A DNA stretch of 64,000 nucleotides from an uncultured Clostridia bacterium. GTDB taxonomy: Bacteria > Bacillota > Clostridia > Oscillospirales > Acutalibacteraceae. The notes under the pieces are model-generated. The model did no database searches. It was not told where the DNA came from and worked only from the letters and a program-made list of their open reading frames with translations. The stretch lies in assembly GCA_947630285.1 (NCBI GenBank), contig CANRHD010000005.1, forward strand, positions 42,886-106,885. The letters run 5' to 3'. Numbering within the stretch: position 1 is the first letter of the stretch; the number at the start of each line of letters is the position of its first letter. Position numbers and translations under genes: made by a program. Shown here in pieces: positions 11,621 to 20,706 of the stretch.

Positions 11621-12886
11621 TTACATCAATTTTTCTATTGTCGCAAGCTTAATGCAAAGGCAGAGTACCTCCGCCGCCTTTTTCATATCCTCTACGCTCG
11701 GGAAAGTGGGGGCAATTCTTATATTCTTATCCTCGGGATCTCTTCCGTAAGGATATGTAGCGCCCACGCTTGTAAGCACCACGCCCAAAGACCTGCACAG
11801 CTCGCCTACCCTCTTTGCACTGCAATTAAGCGTATCAAGGCTTATAAAATAGCCTCCGTTCGGCTTTGTCCATGAAGCCAGACCGCTGTCTGCAAGCTCC
11901 CTTTCAAAGGCCTCAATTACTATGCTGAACTTAGGCTCGATAATAGCGGCGTGCTTTCTCATATGCGCCTTAATTCCGTCTAAATCCTTAAAGAATTTAA
12001 CATGCCTTAGCTGGTTTAATTTATCGTAGCAGATAGTCTGCATACCAAGCCTGTCGAGTATCATTTTTACATTTTTATCGCTTGCCGCAATGCAGGAAAC
12101 GCCTCCGCCGGGGAAGCTGATTTTAGCAGTAGAGGTAAACTCGACAAAATTATCCTGAGTACCGTATTTTTTGCAGGCCTCAAAGATATTGAGAAGTCTG
12201 TCGGGAGTGTTGTTTAAATCGTGAACGGCATAGGCGTTATCCCAAATCACCCTGAAATCATTTGCCGCCGGTCTTAATGCGGCAAGCGCACGAACCTTTT
12301 CGTCGGAATATGTAATGCCCGACGGGTTTGAGTACTTGGGAACGCAGAACATACCCTTGACGCTCGGATCTTTTATAAGCTCGTCTATTTTTTCAATATC
12401 CGGTCCGTCGGAAAGAAGCGGTACGCTTATCATCTTTATGCCATAGTACTCGCAAATGGAAAAATGCCTGTCGTAGCCCGGCACATTGCAGATAAACTTA
12501 ATTTCGCCCTGCCTGCTCCACGGCTCGGCGCCGGCGCCGGTAATCATACACTGGGTTATGTAGTCAAACATAAGCGCAAGGCTTGAGGTGCCGCCGAGTA
12601 TAATATTCTCATTGGGTACGCCGAGCATTTCGGAAAAAAGCCTTTTACATTCGGGAATACCGTCAAGCACGCCGTAGTTTCGGCAGTCAAGCCCGTTTTC
12701 CGCCTTGCAGTCGCAAACGCCTATTACCTGCTTTAACATATCCATTGACAAATCAAGCTGTTCGGGAGCAGGCTTTCCCCTCGACATATCAAGCTTTAAG
12801 CCCTGACTTTTAATATCCGCATATTCTTTTTTAAGCTTATCGTATTCGGCGGCAAGCTGTTTTTTATTCATCTGTTTATATTGCAT
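11621..12886 (-). CDS. PLP-dependent aminotransferase (MocR/alanine-glyoxylate-type)
   Basis: LDMSRGKPAPEQLDLS, GGTSSLALMFD, CVPKYSNPSGITYS, TSTAKISFPGGGVS. Confidence 0.85.
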   Translation of the reverse strand: MQYKQMNKKQLAAEYDKLKKEYADIKSQGLKLDMSRGKPAPEQLDLSMDMLKQVIGVCDCKAENGLDCRNYGVLDGIPECKRLFSEMLGVPNENIILGGTSSLALMFDYITQCMITGAGAEPWSRQGEIKFICNVPGYDRHFSICEYYGIKMISVPLLSDGPDIEKIDELIKDPSVKGMFCVPKYSNPSGITYSDEKVRALAALRPAANDFRVIWDNAYAVHDLNNTPDRLLNIFEACKKYGTQDNFVEFTSTAKISFPGGGVSCIAASDKNVKMILDRLGMQTICYDKLNQLRHVKFFKDLDGIKAHMRKHAAIIEPKFSIVIEAFERELADSGLASWTKPNGGYFISLDTLNCSAKRVGELCRSLGVVLTSVGATYPYGRDPEDKNIRIAPTFPSVEDMKKAAEVLCLCIKLATIEKLM

Positions 12887-13056
12887 TTTGTTTCACTCCA
12901 AAATTTATTTTTCTTTAAAAACCGTAATAATTTTAATACATTTTATGATTATTTGCAATATTTGTTTGCCGTTCCTGCAAAAATTCTAAAAATAGGACAA
13001 GTAAGCGCCGAAGCGCAACGCCTTTTAGTGCATTTTTGATAAAACAACAGCTTATT

Positions 13057-14376
13057 TTACTTTTTTCTGCTTATTACGGCAGGCAGAATAACGGGCTTTT
13101 TTTCGCCTGCGTTTGTCATTTCCCGAATAAGCAGTTTCCTAAGCTCCCTGCGTATATCCGCACAGGCTTTATCCTTAATGAGATTATACTTTTCCGCAGG
13201 GTCTTTTTCAAGGTCGTAAAGATAATCCTCAAAATACACGGGCGAACCGGCTGTCACAAAGCCCAAAGCGGTTGAAGCCCTTACGCTGTATTTATATTTT
13301 TCGGTTCTGACGGCCCTGCCGCATTGGCTTTCGGAAATCTGAATAAAAACGCAGTCCCTTTTTTCGCCGCTATCCATTTGCTTTAACAGGGATTTTCCCA
13401 TAAAGCTTTCGGGAATTTCTATGCCGGCAATGTCAAGCACTGTAGGCGGCAAATCAATGAGGCTGACAAGCCGTAAATCCTTTTTACCGCCCCTAAACCT
13501 TGCGCCCGATATAATGAGCGGAACATGTACTGCGCTGTCGTGGCAGGTTCGCTTGTACTCCGCATTTCTCGTTTTAAAGTGGGAGCCGTGGTCGCTTGTA
13601 TAGATAATGACGGTATTTTCGTAAAGCCCCTTTTCCTTCAGCTTTTCAACCAATCTGCCGACATTTTTGTCAAGGCTGTTTACGGCGGCTATGTAATCGG
13701 GATACATCTGCCTGTAGTCGCCCTTTAAAAAGGTCAGATCCTCGGGCAGAGGATAGTTTTTGAATTTTTCCACGGTTTCCCTTGGACCCTCGTAACGGTG
13801 ACGGTCGTTTTGATGATGCGGCTCAAGCTGTGAAACAAAGAGGAAAAAAGGCTTGTCGGAAGTCTTTTTATCTATGTATTCGAGGGCAAAGTCATTGATG
13901 CAGTCCGCCCTGTAGCCTTTAAAATCCACCCTGTTGCCGTCATCGTCAAAGACATAGCCGTCATACCCGTGGGAGGTAAATTCAAGCACATCGGCCGCTC
14001 GCCAATAGTCCTTATAGCCTCCCCTTCTCTGCCCGGGAACCGCTGTTTTCTCGCAGTGAAAGCCCCCGGGCGCACTGTCGGAGGCAAGGTGCCATTTGCC
14101 GACATAGGCAGTTTCATAGCCCGCCTCGTTAAAATACTCGGCAAGGGGCTTAATATCCCTCGGCAGGGCGATGCCGTTGCGGAAGCATTTGTTCTGCGTT
14201 GCGTAAACCCCCGTTTGCAGGCAGGCTCTTGCAGGGCCGCAGACGGGCTGGCAGGTGTAGCAGTTATCAAAGCTGACGCCCTCGTCTGCCAGTTTTATTA
14301 AGTTCGGCGTAACGGTATCGTTCACGGTGTCAAACCGCTGTTGGTCGGAAAAATAAAAAATAATATTCGGCCTCAT
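13057..14376 (-). CDS. sulfatase
   Basis: MRPNIIFYFSDQQRFD, C-G-P-A-R formylglycine motif, GKWHLAS, YTSDHGSH. Confidence 0.93.
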   Translation of the reverse strand: MRPNIIFYFSDQQRFDTVNDTVTPNLIKLADEGVSFDNCYTCQPVCGPARACLQTGVYATQNKCFRNGIALPRDIKPLAEYFNEAGYETAYVGKWHLASDSAPGGFHCEKTAVPGQRRGGYKDYWRAADVLEFTSHGYDGYVFDDDGNRVDFKGYRADCINDFALEYIDKKTSDKPFFLFVSQLEPHHQNDRHRYEGPRETVEKFKNYPLPEDLTFLKGDYRQMYPDYIAAVNSLDKNVGRLVEKLKEKGLYENTVIIYTSDHGSHFKTRNAEYKRTCHDSAVHVPLIISGARFRGGKKDLRLVSLIDLPPTVLDIAGIEIPESFMGKSLLKQMDSGEKRDCVFIQISESQCGRAVRTEKYKYSVRASTALGFVTAGSPVYFEDYLYDLEKDPAEKYNLIKDKACADIRRELRKLLIREMTNAGEKKPVILPAVISRKK

Positions 14377-14534
14377 ACTGCCTCCGGTTTTATAAACATT
14401 ATATTTAATAAGATAATTCTAACATATAAACTCGGTTAATACAATTAAAATAATGCAAAATGAGTAATTTTTCGGTTGTAAACGGTTTTAAAATCTGCTA
14501 ATATTGTAGTGTTAAAAATAAGGAGATAAAAATT

Positions 14535-15494
14535 ATGATATTAAAATTAAAACCGGCGTTAAAGGACTATTTATGGGGCGGCACAAAGCTTAAAACGGAT
14601 TTCGGCTTTGAAAGCGATATGGAAAAGCTTGCCGAGGGCTGGATGCTTTCCTGCCACAAAGACGGCGAAAACATTGTTGAAAACGGCGAATATAAGGGTA
14701 TGACCCTGTCGCAGGTTATTTCCGTATGCGGAAAAGATATTTTGGGGACAAACGGCAAAAAATTCGACTTTTTCCCGATACTCATAAAGCTTATCGACGC
14801 AAAAAACGATTTATCCGTTCAGGTACACCCCGATAACGATTACGCCCTGTCCGCAGAGGGAGAATACGGCAAAACGGAGTGCTGGTACATAATAGACTGC
14901 GAGGAAAACGCCGAGTTAATTTACGGCTTCAACCGCAAAATTTCCTCTGAGGAGTTCAGAAAAAGAATTGAAAACAATACCTTTCTTGAGGTTGTAAACA
15001 AGGTAAAGGTAAATAAAGGGGATCTGTTTTTTATCGAAGCCGGTACTCTGCACGCCATAGGCGCAGGTATTCTGCTTGCGGAAATTCAGCAAAACTCGAA
15101 CACCACCTACCGTGTTTACGACTACAACAGGCGTGATAAGGACGGAAACCTGCGTCCGCTCCACATTGAAAAGGCCGTGGCCGTGACTCATTGCGAACCG
15201 CCGAAATACAGCTCCCGTCCCATGGGCGAAAAGGAAGCTTTTGACGGCTACAGCGCACAGCTTTTGACCGAGTGCGAGCTTTTCAAAGTTAAAAACCTTG
15301 AGATAACCGAAAAGGCGGAAATTACTGCGGACGAAAGCTCCTTTGTCTCTTTGCTCGTGACGGACGGAGAGGGCAAAATTTCCTGCTCGGGCGAGGAATT
15401 TGAGGCAAAAAAGGGCGACAGCTATTTTGTTTCCGCCTGCGGCGGCAAGGTGAAAATACAGGGCCGTATTACGGTTATTGAAACAAGAGTGTAA
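14535..15494 (+). CDS. manA: class I mannose-6-phosphate isomerase
   Basis: LKDYLWGGTKLK, SVQVHPDNDYA, EIQQNSNTTYRVYDY. Confidence 0.92.
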   Translation: MILKLKPALKDYLWGGTKLKTDFGFESDMEKLAEGWMLSCHKDGENIVENGEYKGMTLSQVISVCGKDILGTNGKKFDFFPILIKLIDAKNDLSVQVHPDNDYALSAEGEYGKTECWYIIDCEENAELIYGFNRKISSEEFRKRIENNTFLEVVNKVKVNKGDLFFIEAGTLHAIGAGILLAEIQQNSNTTYRVYDYNRRDKDGNLRPLHIEKAVAVTHCEPPKYSSRPMGEKEAFDGYSAQLLTECELFKVKNLEITEKAEITADESSFVSLLVTDGEGKISCSGEEFEAKKGDSYFVSACGGKVKIQGRITVIETRV

Positions 15495-15501
15495 ATAACT
15501 C

Positions 15502-15530
15502 TTGACACGGATAAAAAACAAGCATATAAT
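15502..15530 (+). promoter_or_regulatory. sigma-A promoter for FMN riboswitch-ribU
   Basis: TTGACA - 17 nt - TATAAT. Confidence 0.85.
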
Positions 15531-15547
15531 GTTTACAAATAAAAGTT

Positions 15548-15708
15548 GTCTTCAGGGCGGGGTGCAAGTCCCCACCGGCAGTAAAGTCTGCGAGCCTTTT
15601 GTAGGTTGATTCGGTGAAATTCCGAAACCGACGGTATAGTCCGGATGAGAGAAGATGTATATATTTATACATTGCTTACGCCTTGAAAGTTTTTTCGGGG
15701 CGTTTTTT
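15548..15708 (+). promoter_or_regulatory. FMN (RFN) riboswitch with terminator
   Basis: cagggcggggtgcaagtccccaccggcagtaaagtctgcgagcc...gattcggtgaaattccgaaaccgacggtatagtccggatgagagaagat, then acgcc..ggggcgtttttt. Confidence 0.95.
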
Positions 15709-15745
15709 CTGTTTGGCAACTTGAAAAACAGAAAGAGGTAATACC

Positions 15746-16354
15746 ATGAAAAAAATCGAAAGAAAAAACATCGTCAAGCTCACAACGACCGCTTTGTTAA
15801 GCGCAATTTCCGCAGTTTTGCAGTTCGTTGAAATTTCCATACCGATAATTCCGAGCTTTGTTAAGCTTGATTTCAGCGACCTGCCCGCCATACTCGGCTC
15901 GTTCGCTTTGGGACCGGGCTACGGGGTTGTAATAGAGCTTATAAAGAATTTGCTTCACCTCCCCTTTACCCAAAGCGCAGGTGTGGGCGAAATATGCAAT
16001 TTTATTTTGGGAGCCGTTTTTGTGTTCACTGCAGGTATGATTTACAAGTATAAAAGGACAAGAACAGGCGCAATAATCGCCTCTGTTGCAGGGGCGCTTG
16101 CGATGTCGATAATTTCCCTGCCTGCAAACTATTACTTTGTATATCCCGCCTATGTTAAAATTCTGAATATGCCGCTTGATGATATTATAAGTATGTATAA
16201 CGCCATACTGCCCGGCACAAATTCGCTTATCAGGGCGCTGTGCATTTTCAATCTCCCCTTTACCTTTTTTAAGGGCATTGTAAACGCCGCTCTGTGCTTT
16301 TTGATTTACAAGCCGCTTTCGTCATTCTTAAAGGGCAAAATTAATAAAGTGTAA
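15746..16354 (+). CDS. ribU: riboflavin ECF transporter S component
   Basis: ECF S-component topology; FVKLDFSDLPAILGSFALGPGYGVVIELIKNLLH; behind FMN riboswitch. Confidence 0.92.
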   Translation: MKKIERKNIVKLTTTALLSAISAVLQFVEISIPIIPSFVKLDFSDLPAILGSFALGPGYGVVIELIKNLLHLPFTQSAGVGEICNFILGAVFVFTAGMIYKYKRTRTGAIIASVAGALAMSIISLPANYYFVYPAYVKILNMPLDDIISMYNAILPGTNSLIRALCIFNLPFTFFKGIVNAALCFLIYKPLSSFLKGKINKV

Positions 16355-16370
16355 ACAATTTACCGTACTG

Positions 16371-16399
16371 TTGACAAAAGGGCTGTAAAGTAGTAAAAT
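16371..16399 (+). promoter_or_regulatory. promoter of metK leader
   Basis: TTGACA - 17 nt - TAAAAT. Confidence 0.75.
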
Positions 16400-16421
16400 C
16401 TCAATGACAAATAAATAAAAT

Positions 16422-16556
16422 TATCCTTATAAAGAGTGGTTGAGGGACGGGCCCGGCGACGCCACGGCAACCTGCCTTGTGCAAGGTGCTAAATCCTGCG
16501 GTTTTACCGAAAGATAAGGTGTTGATAAGCACCTTTACGGGTGCTTATTTTTTGTT
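16422..16556 (+). promoter_or_regulatory. SAM-I (S-box) riboswitch with terminator
   Basis: ttataaagagtggttgagggacgggcccggcgacgccacggcaacctgcc...aaggtgctaaatcctgcggttttaccgaaagataaggtg; terminator ataagcacctttacgggtgcttatttttt. Confidence 0.95.
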
Positions 16557-16587
16557 TATTGTTAATTTTGTTTTAGGAGAATACCAA

Positions 16588-17778
16588 ATGTCAAAGCATT
16601 TTTTCACTTCAGAATCCGTTACGGAGGGACATCCCGATAAAATATGCGACAATATTTCCGACGCCGTGCTCGATGAGATTTTAAAGCAGGACCCAAACGG
16701 CAGAGTGGCGTGCGAGTCTATGTGCATTACGAACCAGATAATCGTTATGGGTGAAATTACGACAAGCGCCAATATAGATATTGAGAAAATCGCAAGGCAG
16801 GTCGTCTGCGAAATAGGCTACGACAGCGATGAAAAGGGCTTTAACGCCAACACCTGCAATGTGCTTACCTTTATCGACAAGCAATCGGGCGACATCGCCA
16901 TGGGCGTTGACAAGTCCTACGAATTAAAGGCCGGCCAAAATGAGGATTACAATTTGCACGGCGCAGGCGACCAGGGAATGATGTTCGGCTATGCCTGCGA
17001 CGAGACGCCGGAGCTTATGCCGCTTCCGATTTCCCTCTCCCACAAGCTTGCAAAACAGCTTACCAAGGTGAGAAAGGACGGCACCCTGCCGTATCTGCGT
17101 GCGGACGGCAAAACCCAGGTTACGGTTGAATACAACAACGACAACGAGCCTGTCAGAATAAGCACCGTTGTTATTTCCTCACAGCACAGCGCCGATGTTG
17201 AGCTTGCGCAAATCCGCCGTGACATTATGGAACATGTTATTAAGCCCATAGTTCCGCACGAGCTTTTTGACGACGACACCATTATTTATGTAAATCCCAC
17301 GGGCAGGTTTGTCACGGGCGGCCCGGCAGGGGATTCGGGACTTACGGGAAGAAAAATAATTGTTGATACCTACGGCGGAATAGGCCGTCACGGGGGCGGC
17401 TGTTTTTCGGGAAAAGACCCGACAAAGGTTGACCGCTCCGCCGCCTACGCCGCAAGGTATGTTGCAAAAAATATTGTTGCGGCAAAGCTTGCAAAGAAAT
17501 GCGAAATTCAGTTGGCATACGCTATAGGCGTGGCGAACCCCGTTTCCATAATGGTTGACACCTTCGGGACGGGCGTGCTTGACGACTATGTGCTTGAGGA
17601 AATAGTCAGGGAAACCTTCGATTTAAGACCTGCCGCAATTATAGAATATCTTGATTTGAAAAAGCCTATTTACCGCCGGCTTGCCTCCTACGGCCATATG
17701 GGGCGTGAGGAGCTCGGCGTTAAATGGGAAAACACGGACAAGACCGGAGAGCTTCGCAGGAGAGCCGGACTCGAATGA
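16588..17778 (+). CDS. metK: S-adenosylmethionine synthetase
   Basis: [72 protein letters not shown]. Confidence 0.98.
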   Translation: MSKHFFTSESVTEGHPDKICDNISDAVLDEILKQDPNGRVACESMCITNQIIVMGEITTSANIDIEKIARQVVCEIGYDSDEKGFNANTCNVLTFIDKQSGDIAMGVDKSYELKAGQNEDYNLHGAGDQGMMFGYACDETPELMPLPISLSHKLAKQLTKVRKDGTLPYLRADGKTQVTVEYNNDNEPVRISTVVISSQHSADVELAQIRRDIMEHVIKPIVPHELFDDDTIIYVNPTGRFVTGGPAGDSGLTGRKIIVDTYGGIGRHGGGCFSGKDPTKVDRSAAYAARYVAKNIVAAKLAKKCEIQLAYAIGVANPVSIMVDTFGTGVLDDYVLEEIVRETFDLRPAAIIEYLDLKKPIYRRLASYGHMGREELGVKWENTDKTGELRRRAGLE

Positions 17779-17830
17779 TTCCGAAATCACTCGGTATTAT
17801 TTACATAAAGTGAAATAAAAAATTTATTAG

Positions 17831-18155
17831 GAACAACGCCTTAATTAAGTAAGAGGCGTTGTTTCAGTCTGTCGATAAACTGTTTTGCGATAGCAAAATG
17901 TCCAAAAGTTTTTGTCCGTCTTTTTTCAAAAAGACGGTGGGGTCGAGGGCAACGCCCTCGGCGCAGTCCGCAGACTGCGAAATTCTTGCACTTCAAAGAG
18001 CGCAGGAGGGGCGAAAAACAGTCCGGTGGACTGTTTTTCGGTGGGGAACCCTCGCCGGGGGTTCACCATAATCTTACTCCTTTTGTACATATTGCTAAGT
18101 GACACATACTTTTTCTACACGCTGGAACAACGCCTTAATTAATAGGCGTTGTTTT
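17831..18155 (+). mobile_element. dispersed hairpin element copy A (17865-18123) between duplicated terminator hairpins (17831-17864 and 18124-18155)
   Basis: Core cagtctgtcgataaactgttttgcgatagcaaaa...tttttctacacgctg shared with copies B-D; flanked both sides by gaacaacgccttaatta..aggcgttgttt. Confidence 0.85.
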
Positions 18156-18304
18156 TATTTAAAAGGAAATTAAGATGTTGAAAAACGCAAAAATATATGA
18201 TAAACTTATATTGCCAAACTAACTTAATATGTTAAAAAGGGGGTGTTTTTTCATTTTATGAAATAAAGCTGTTATTTTCAGGCATACTTATATTGTTGAA
18301 TTTG

Positions 18305-18430
18305 ACAAAAACGCAAATTCTTGCAATGTAAGTGTGTATTTACACCCTTTCATATAAGTTAGTTTGGCGACTATCGGAGTTTGCGTTTTTTGTGCGTCTG
18401 CTTCGGTAGGCGCACTTTTTTATTTTTGGA
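18305..18430 (+). promoter_or_regulatory. candidate structured leader with terminator upstream of LRR protein gene
   Basis: acaaaaacgcaaa (18305-18317) complementary to tttgcgttttttgt (18380-18393), followed by gtgcgtctgcttcggtaggcgcactttttt just before the RBS. Confidence 0.5.
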
Positions 18431-18439
18431 GGAAAAATA

Positions 18440-20104
18440 ATGAACAAAGGTTTTAAAAAGGTTCTGTCATTATTAATGACATTGGCAATGATACTGACTG
18501 CTCTGCCCTTGGCAGGAGTTACGGCGTTTGCGGAGGCATATGCGGGAGATCCCAATGAGCACACGAGCGGAGACTTTCGTTATATTATATGGGCTAACAA
18601 TACGGTGGGGATTTCGGGTTATACAGGTAGTGCGGAAAAGCTTAATATTCCCTCAAAACTTGACACATATACTGTTACAAGTATAGAATATGGGGCGTTT
18701 GAAGGGTGTGATAACTTAATAAGCGTATCAATACCTAACAGCATTACAAGCATAGGCAATTCGACATTTCGTGATTGCGAAAGCTTAACAAATATAACAA
18801 TCCCTGAAAGCGTTATAAGCATAGGTGATGAAGCATTTTTGAACACGGGATATTACAATAACCCGGCAAATTGGCAAAACGGCGTTCTCTATATAGATAA
18901 CTGTTTAATAGAAGCAAAGAGCAATGAAATCCCTCAGAATTATAAAATCAATGAGGGAACAAGGGTTATTGCAGACAGCGCATTTGAAGATTGCGACAGC
19001 TTAACAAGCGTAACAATACCCGAAGGTGTCACAAGCATAGGTAGGCTTGCATTTTCATATTGCGACAACTTAACAAGCGTAGCAATCGGTAATGGCGTAA
19101 CAAGCATAGGCGATGATGCATTTTCATGTTGCTACAGCTTGACAAGCGTAACAATACCTAACAGCGTTACAAGCATAGGCGAGAGTGTATTTTATGAGTG
19201 CTACAGCTTAACAAGTGTAACAATACCGGAAAGCGTAACAAGCATAGGCGAGGGTACATTTGCATATTGCCGCAGCTTAACAAATGTAGCAATACCCGAC
19301 AGCGTTACAAGCATAGGTGGTATGGCATTTGCATATTGCGAAAGCTTAACAAGCGTAACAATACCCGAAAGCGTAACAAGCATAGGTGAGGGAGCATTTG
19401 AAGGTTGTGAAAACTTAACAGAAATAAAGGTTGACACAAACAATAAAAACTATACTTCACAGGACGGAGTATTGTTTAATAAGAATAAAACAGAGCTTAT
19501 ACAATATCCTATAGGAAATGAAAGAAAAACATATGATATTCCCAAAGGTGTTACAAGCATAGGCGATTTGGCATTTGTTTTATGCGACAGCTTACCAAGC
19601 ATAACAATACCTGACAGCGTTACAAACATAGGTGATTATGCATTTGGATGGTGCAGCTTAATAAGCGTAACAATACCCGATAGCGTTACAAAAATAGGTA
19701 ATTATGCATTTGCATTTTGCTACAGCTTAACCGATATTTACATATTAAACAAGGAATGTAATATAGAGGAAGACAACGAAGATCCCGACGCCTTAACCAT
19801 TCCTACTGAAACCACAATTCACGGTTATGCAGGTTCAACCGCAGAAACATTTGCAAAAGAAAACGGCAACAAGTTTATAGCAATTAACGCTATCGGCGAT
19901 ATAGACGGCAACGCTAATATTACAATTACCGACGCCAAGTGGATATTACAAAACACCGTAAAATCAAGAAACCTCACCGAGGCGCAGGCAAAGGCCGCCG
20001 ACCTCAACAAGGACGGCAAGGTAACAATCGTTGACGCAAAATGGGTGCTTCAAATAGTCGTAGGCCTCAGAGACGCCCAAACACTCAAACCCATTAAAAA
20101 ATAA
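18440..20104 (+). CDS. BspA-like leucine-rich-repeat secreted protein with C-terminal type I dockerin
   Basis: Signal peptide; ~23-aa repeats (SVTIPESVTSIGEGAFEGCE); C-term two dockerin repeats DIDGNANITITDAKWILQ and DLNKDGKVTIVDAKWVLQ. Confidence 0.9.
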   Translation: MNKGFKKVLSLLMTLAMILTALPLAGVTAFAEAYAGDPNEHTSGDFRYIIWANNTVGISGYTGSAEKLNIPSKLDTYTVTSIEYGAFEGCDNLISVSIPNSITSIGNSTFRDCESLTNITIPESVISIGDEAFLNTGYYNNPANWQNGVLYIDNCLIEAKSNEIPQNYKINEGTRVIADSAFEDCDSLTSVTIPEGVTSIGRLAFSYCDNLTSVAIGNGVTSIGDDAFSCCYSLTSVTIPNSVTSIGESVFYECYSLTSVTIPESVTSIGEGTFAYCRSLTNVAIPDSVTSIGGMAFAYCESLTSVTIPESVTSIGEGAFEGCENLTEIKVDTNNKNYTSQDGVLFNKNKTELIQYPIGNERKTYDIPKGVTSIGDLAFVLCDSLPSITIPDSVTNIGDYAFGWCSLISVTIPDSVTKIGNYAFAFCYSLTDIYILNKECNIEEDNEDPDALTIPTETTIHGYAGSTAETFAKENGNKFIAINAIGDIDGNANITITDAKWILQNTVKSRNLTEAQAKAADLNKDGKVTIVDAKWVLQIVVGLRDAQTLKPIKK

Positions 20105-20176
20105 CCAATTAATTAAGCATTTACAAAAGTTTAAAGGTTCAAAGTATGTTCAAAACATTACATTAAGTAACATTTT

Positions 20177-20236
20177 GAACAAAAAAGCAAGCGGTTATTC
20201 TAAGGAAAAATTCCAAAGGATAACCGCTTTTGCGTT
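20177..20236 (+). terminator. intrinsic terminator of LRR gene
   Basis: aagcggttattc..ggataaccgctttt hairpin. Confidence 0.7.
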
Positions 20237-20315
20237 TACTTATTAAGATTAAATAGAATTGCTTTTACAAAGCAACGGGTAACTCCCGGCGATTAGGGTT
20301 TTGCCCCTCTGCCCC

Positions 20316-20672
20316 GCAAGCCTTTGAAAAGGCTTGTGCCGGCGTGTAAAAAAAGTATGTGTCACTTGGCAATATGCACAAAAGGAATAAGATTATGGTG
20401 AACCCCCGGCGAGGGTTCCCCACCGAAAAACAGTCCACCGGACTGTTTTTCGCCCCTCCTGCGCTTTTTGAAGCGTAAGTTTTTCGCAGTCTGCGGACTG
20501 CGACGGGGGCGTTGCCCCTCGACCCCTTACCCTTTTGTCCGCTTCGCAGACATTTCCCCTGACAGGGGAATCTCCTTTTTGTAAAAGGCGGGCGAAAACT
20601 TTCGGCGTTTTGTTATCGCAAAACAGTTTATCAACAGGTTTCGTGCAAGCCTTTGAAAAGGCTTGCACGAAA
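20316..20672 (-). mobile_element. dispersed hairpin element copy B (about 20340-20638, minus) between duplicated hairpins (20316-20339 and 20639-20672)
   Basis: Reverse complement matches copies A, C and D; gcaagcctttgaaaaggcttg on both sides; carries an extra ~50 bp internal segment (ggagattcccctgtcaggggaaatgtctgcgaagcggacaaaa). Confidence 0.85.
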
Positions 20673-20706
20673 CTTTTCTTTTAATATTCGTAAGGTCTGA
20701 TTTTTT

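Noticed and set aside
17865-18123. Interpretation of the dispersed element as a group IIC intron remnant (these also insert at terminators)
   Set aside because: No reverse transcriptase or recognisable domain V seen; group IIC insertion does not duplicate the terminator, whereas all four copies here show the duplication
18650-19440. Regular ~69-bp repeats that could suggest CRISPR or satellite DNA
   Set aside because: In-frame 23-aa LRR (BspA-like) protein repeats; no spacers or constant repeat units
20393-20668. ORFs with GLRRGLCPSTPP / RWGTLAGGSP (also at 17859, 26558, 26605, 56389, 56529)
   Set aside because: Shared only because they are translations of the dispersed hairpin element; no RBS or start conservation
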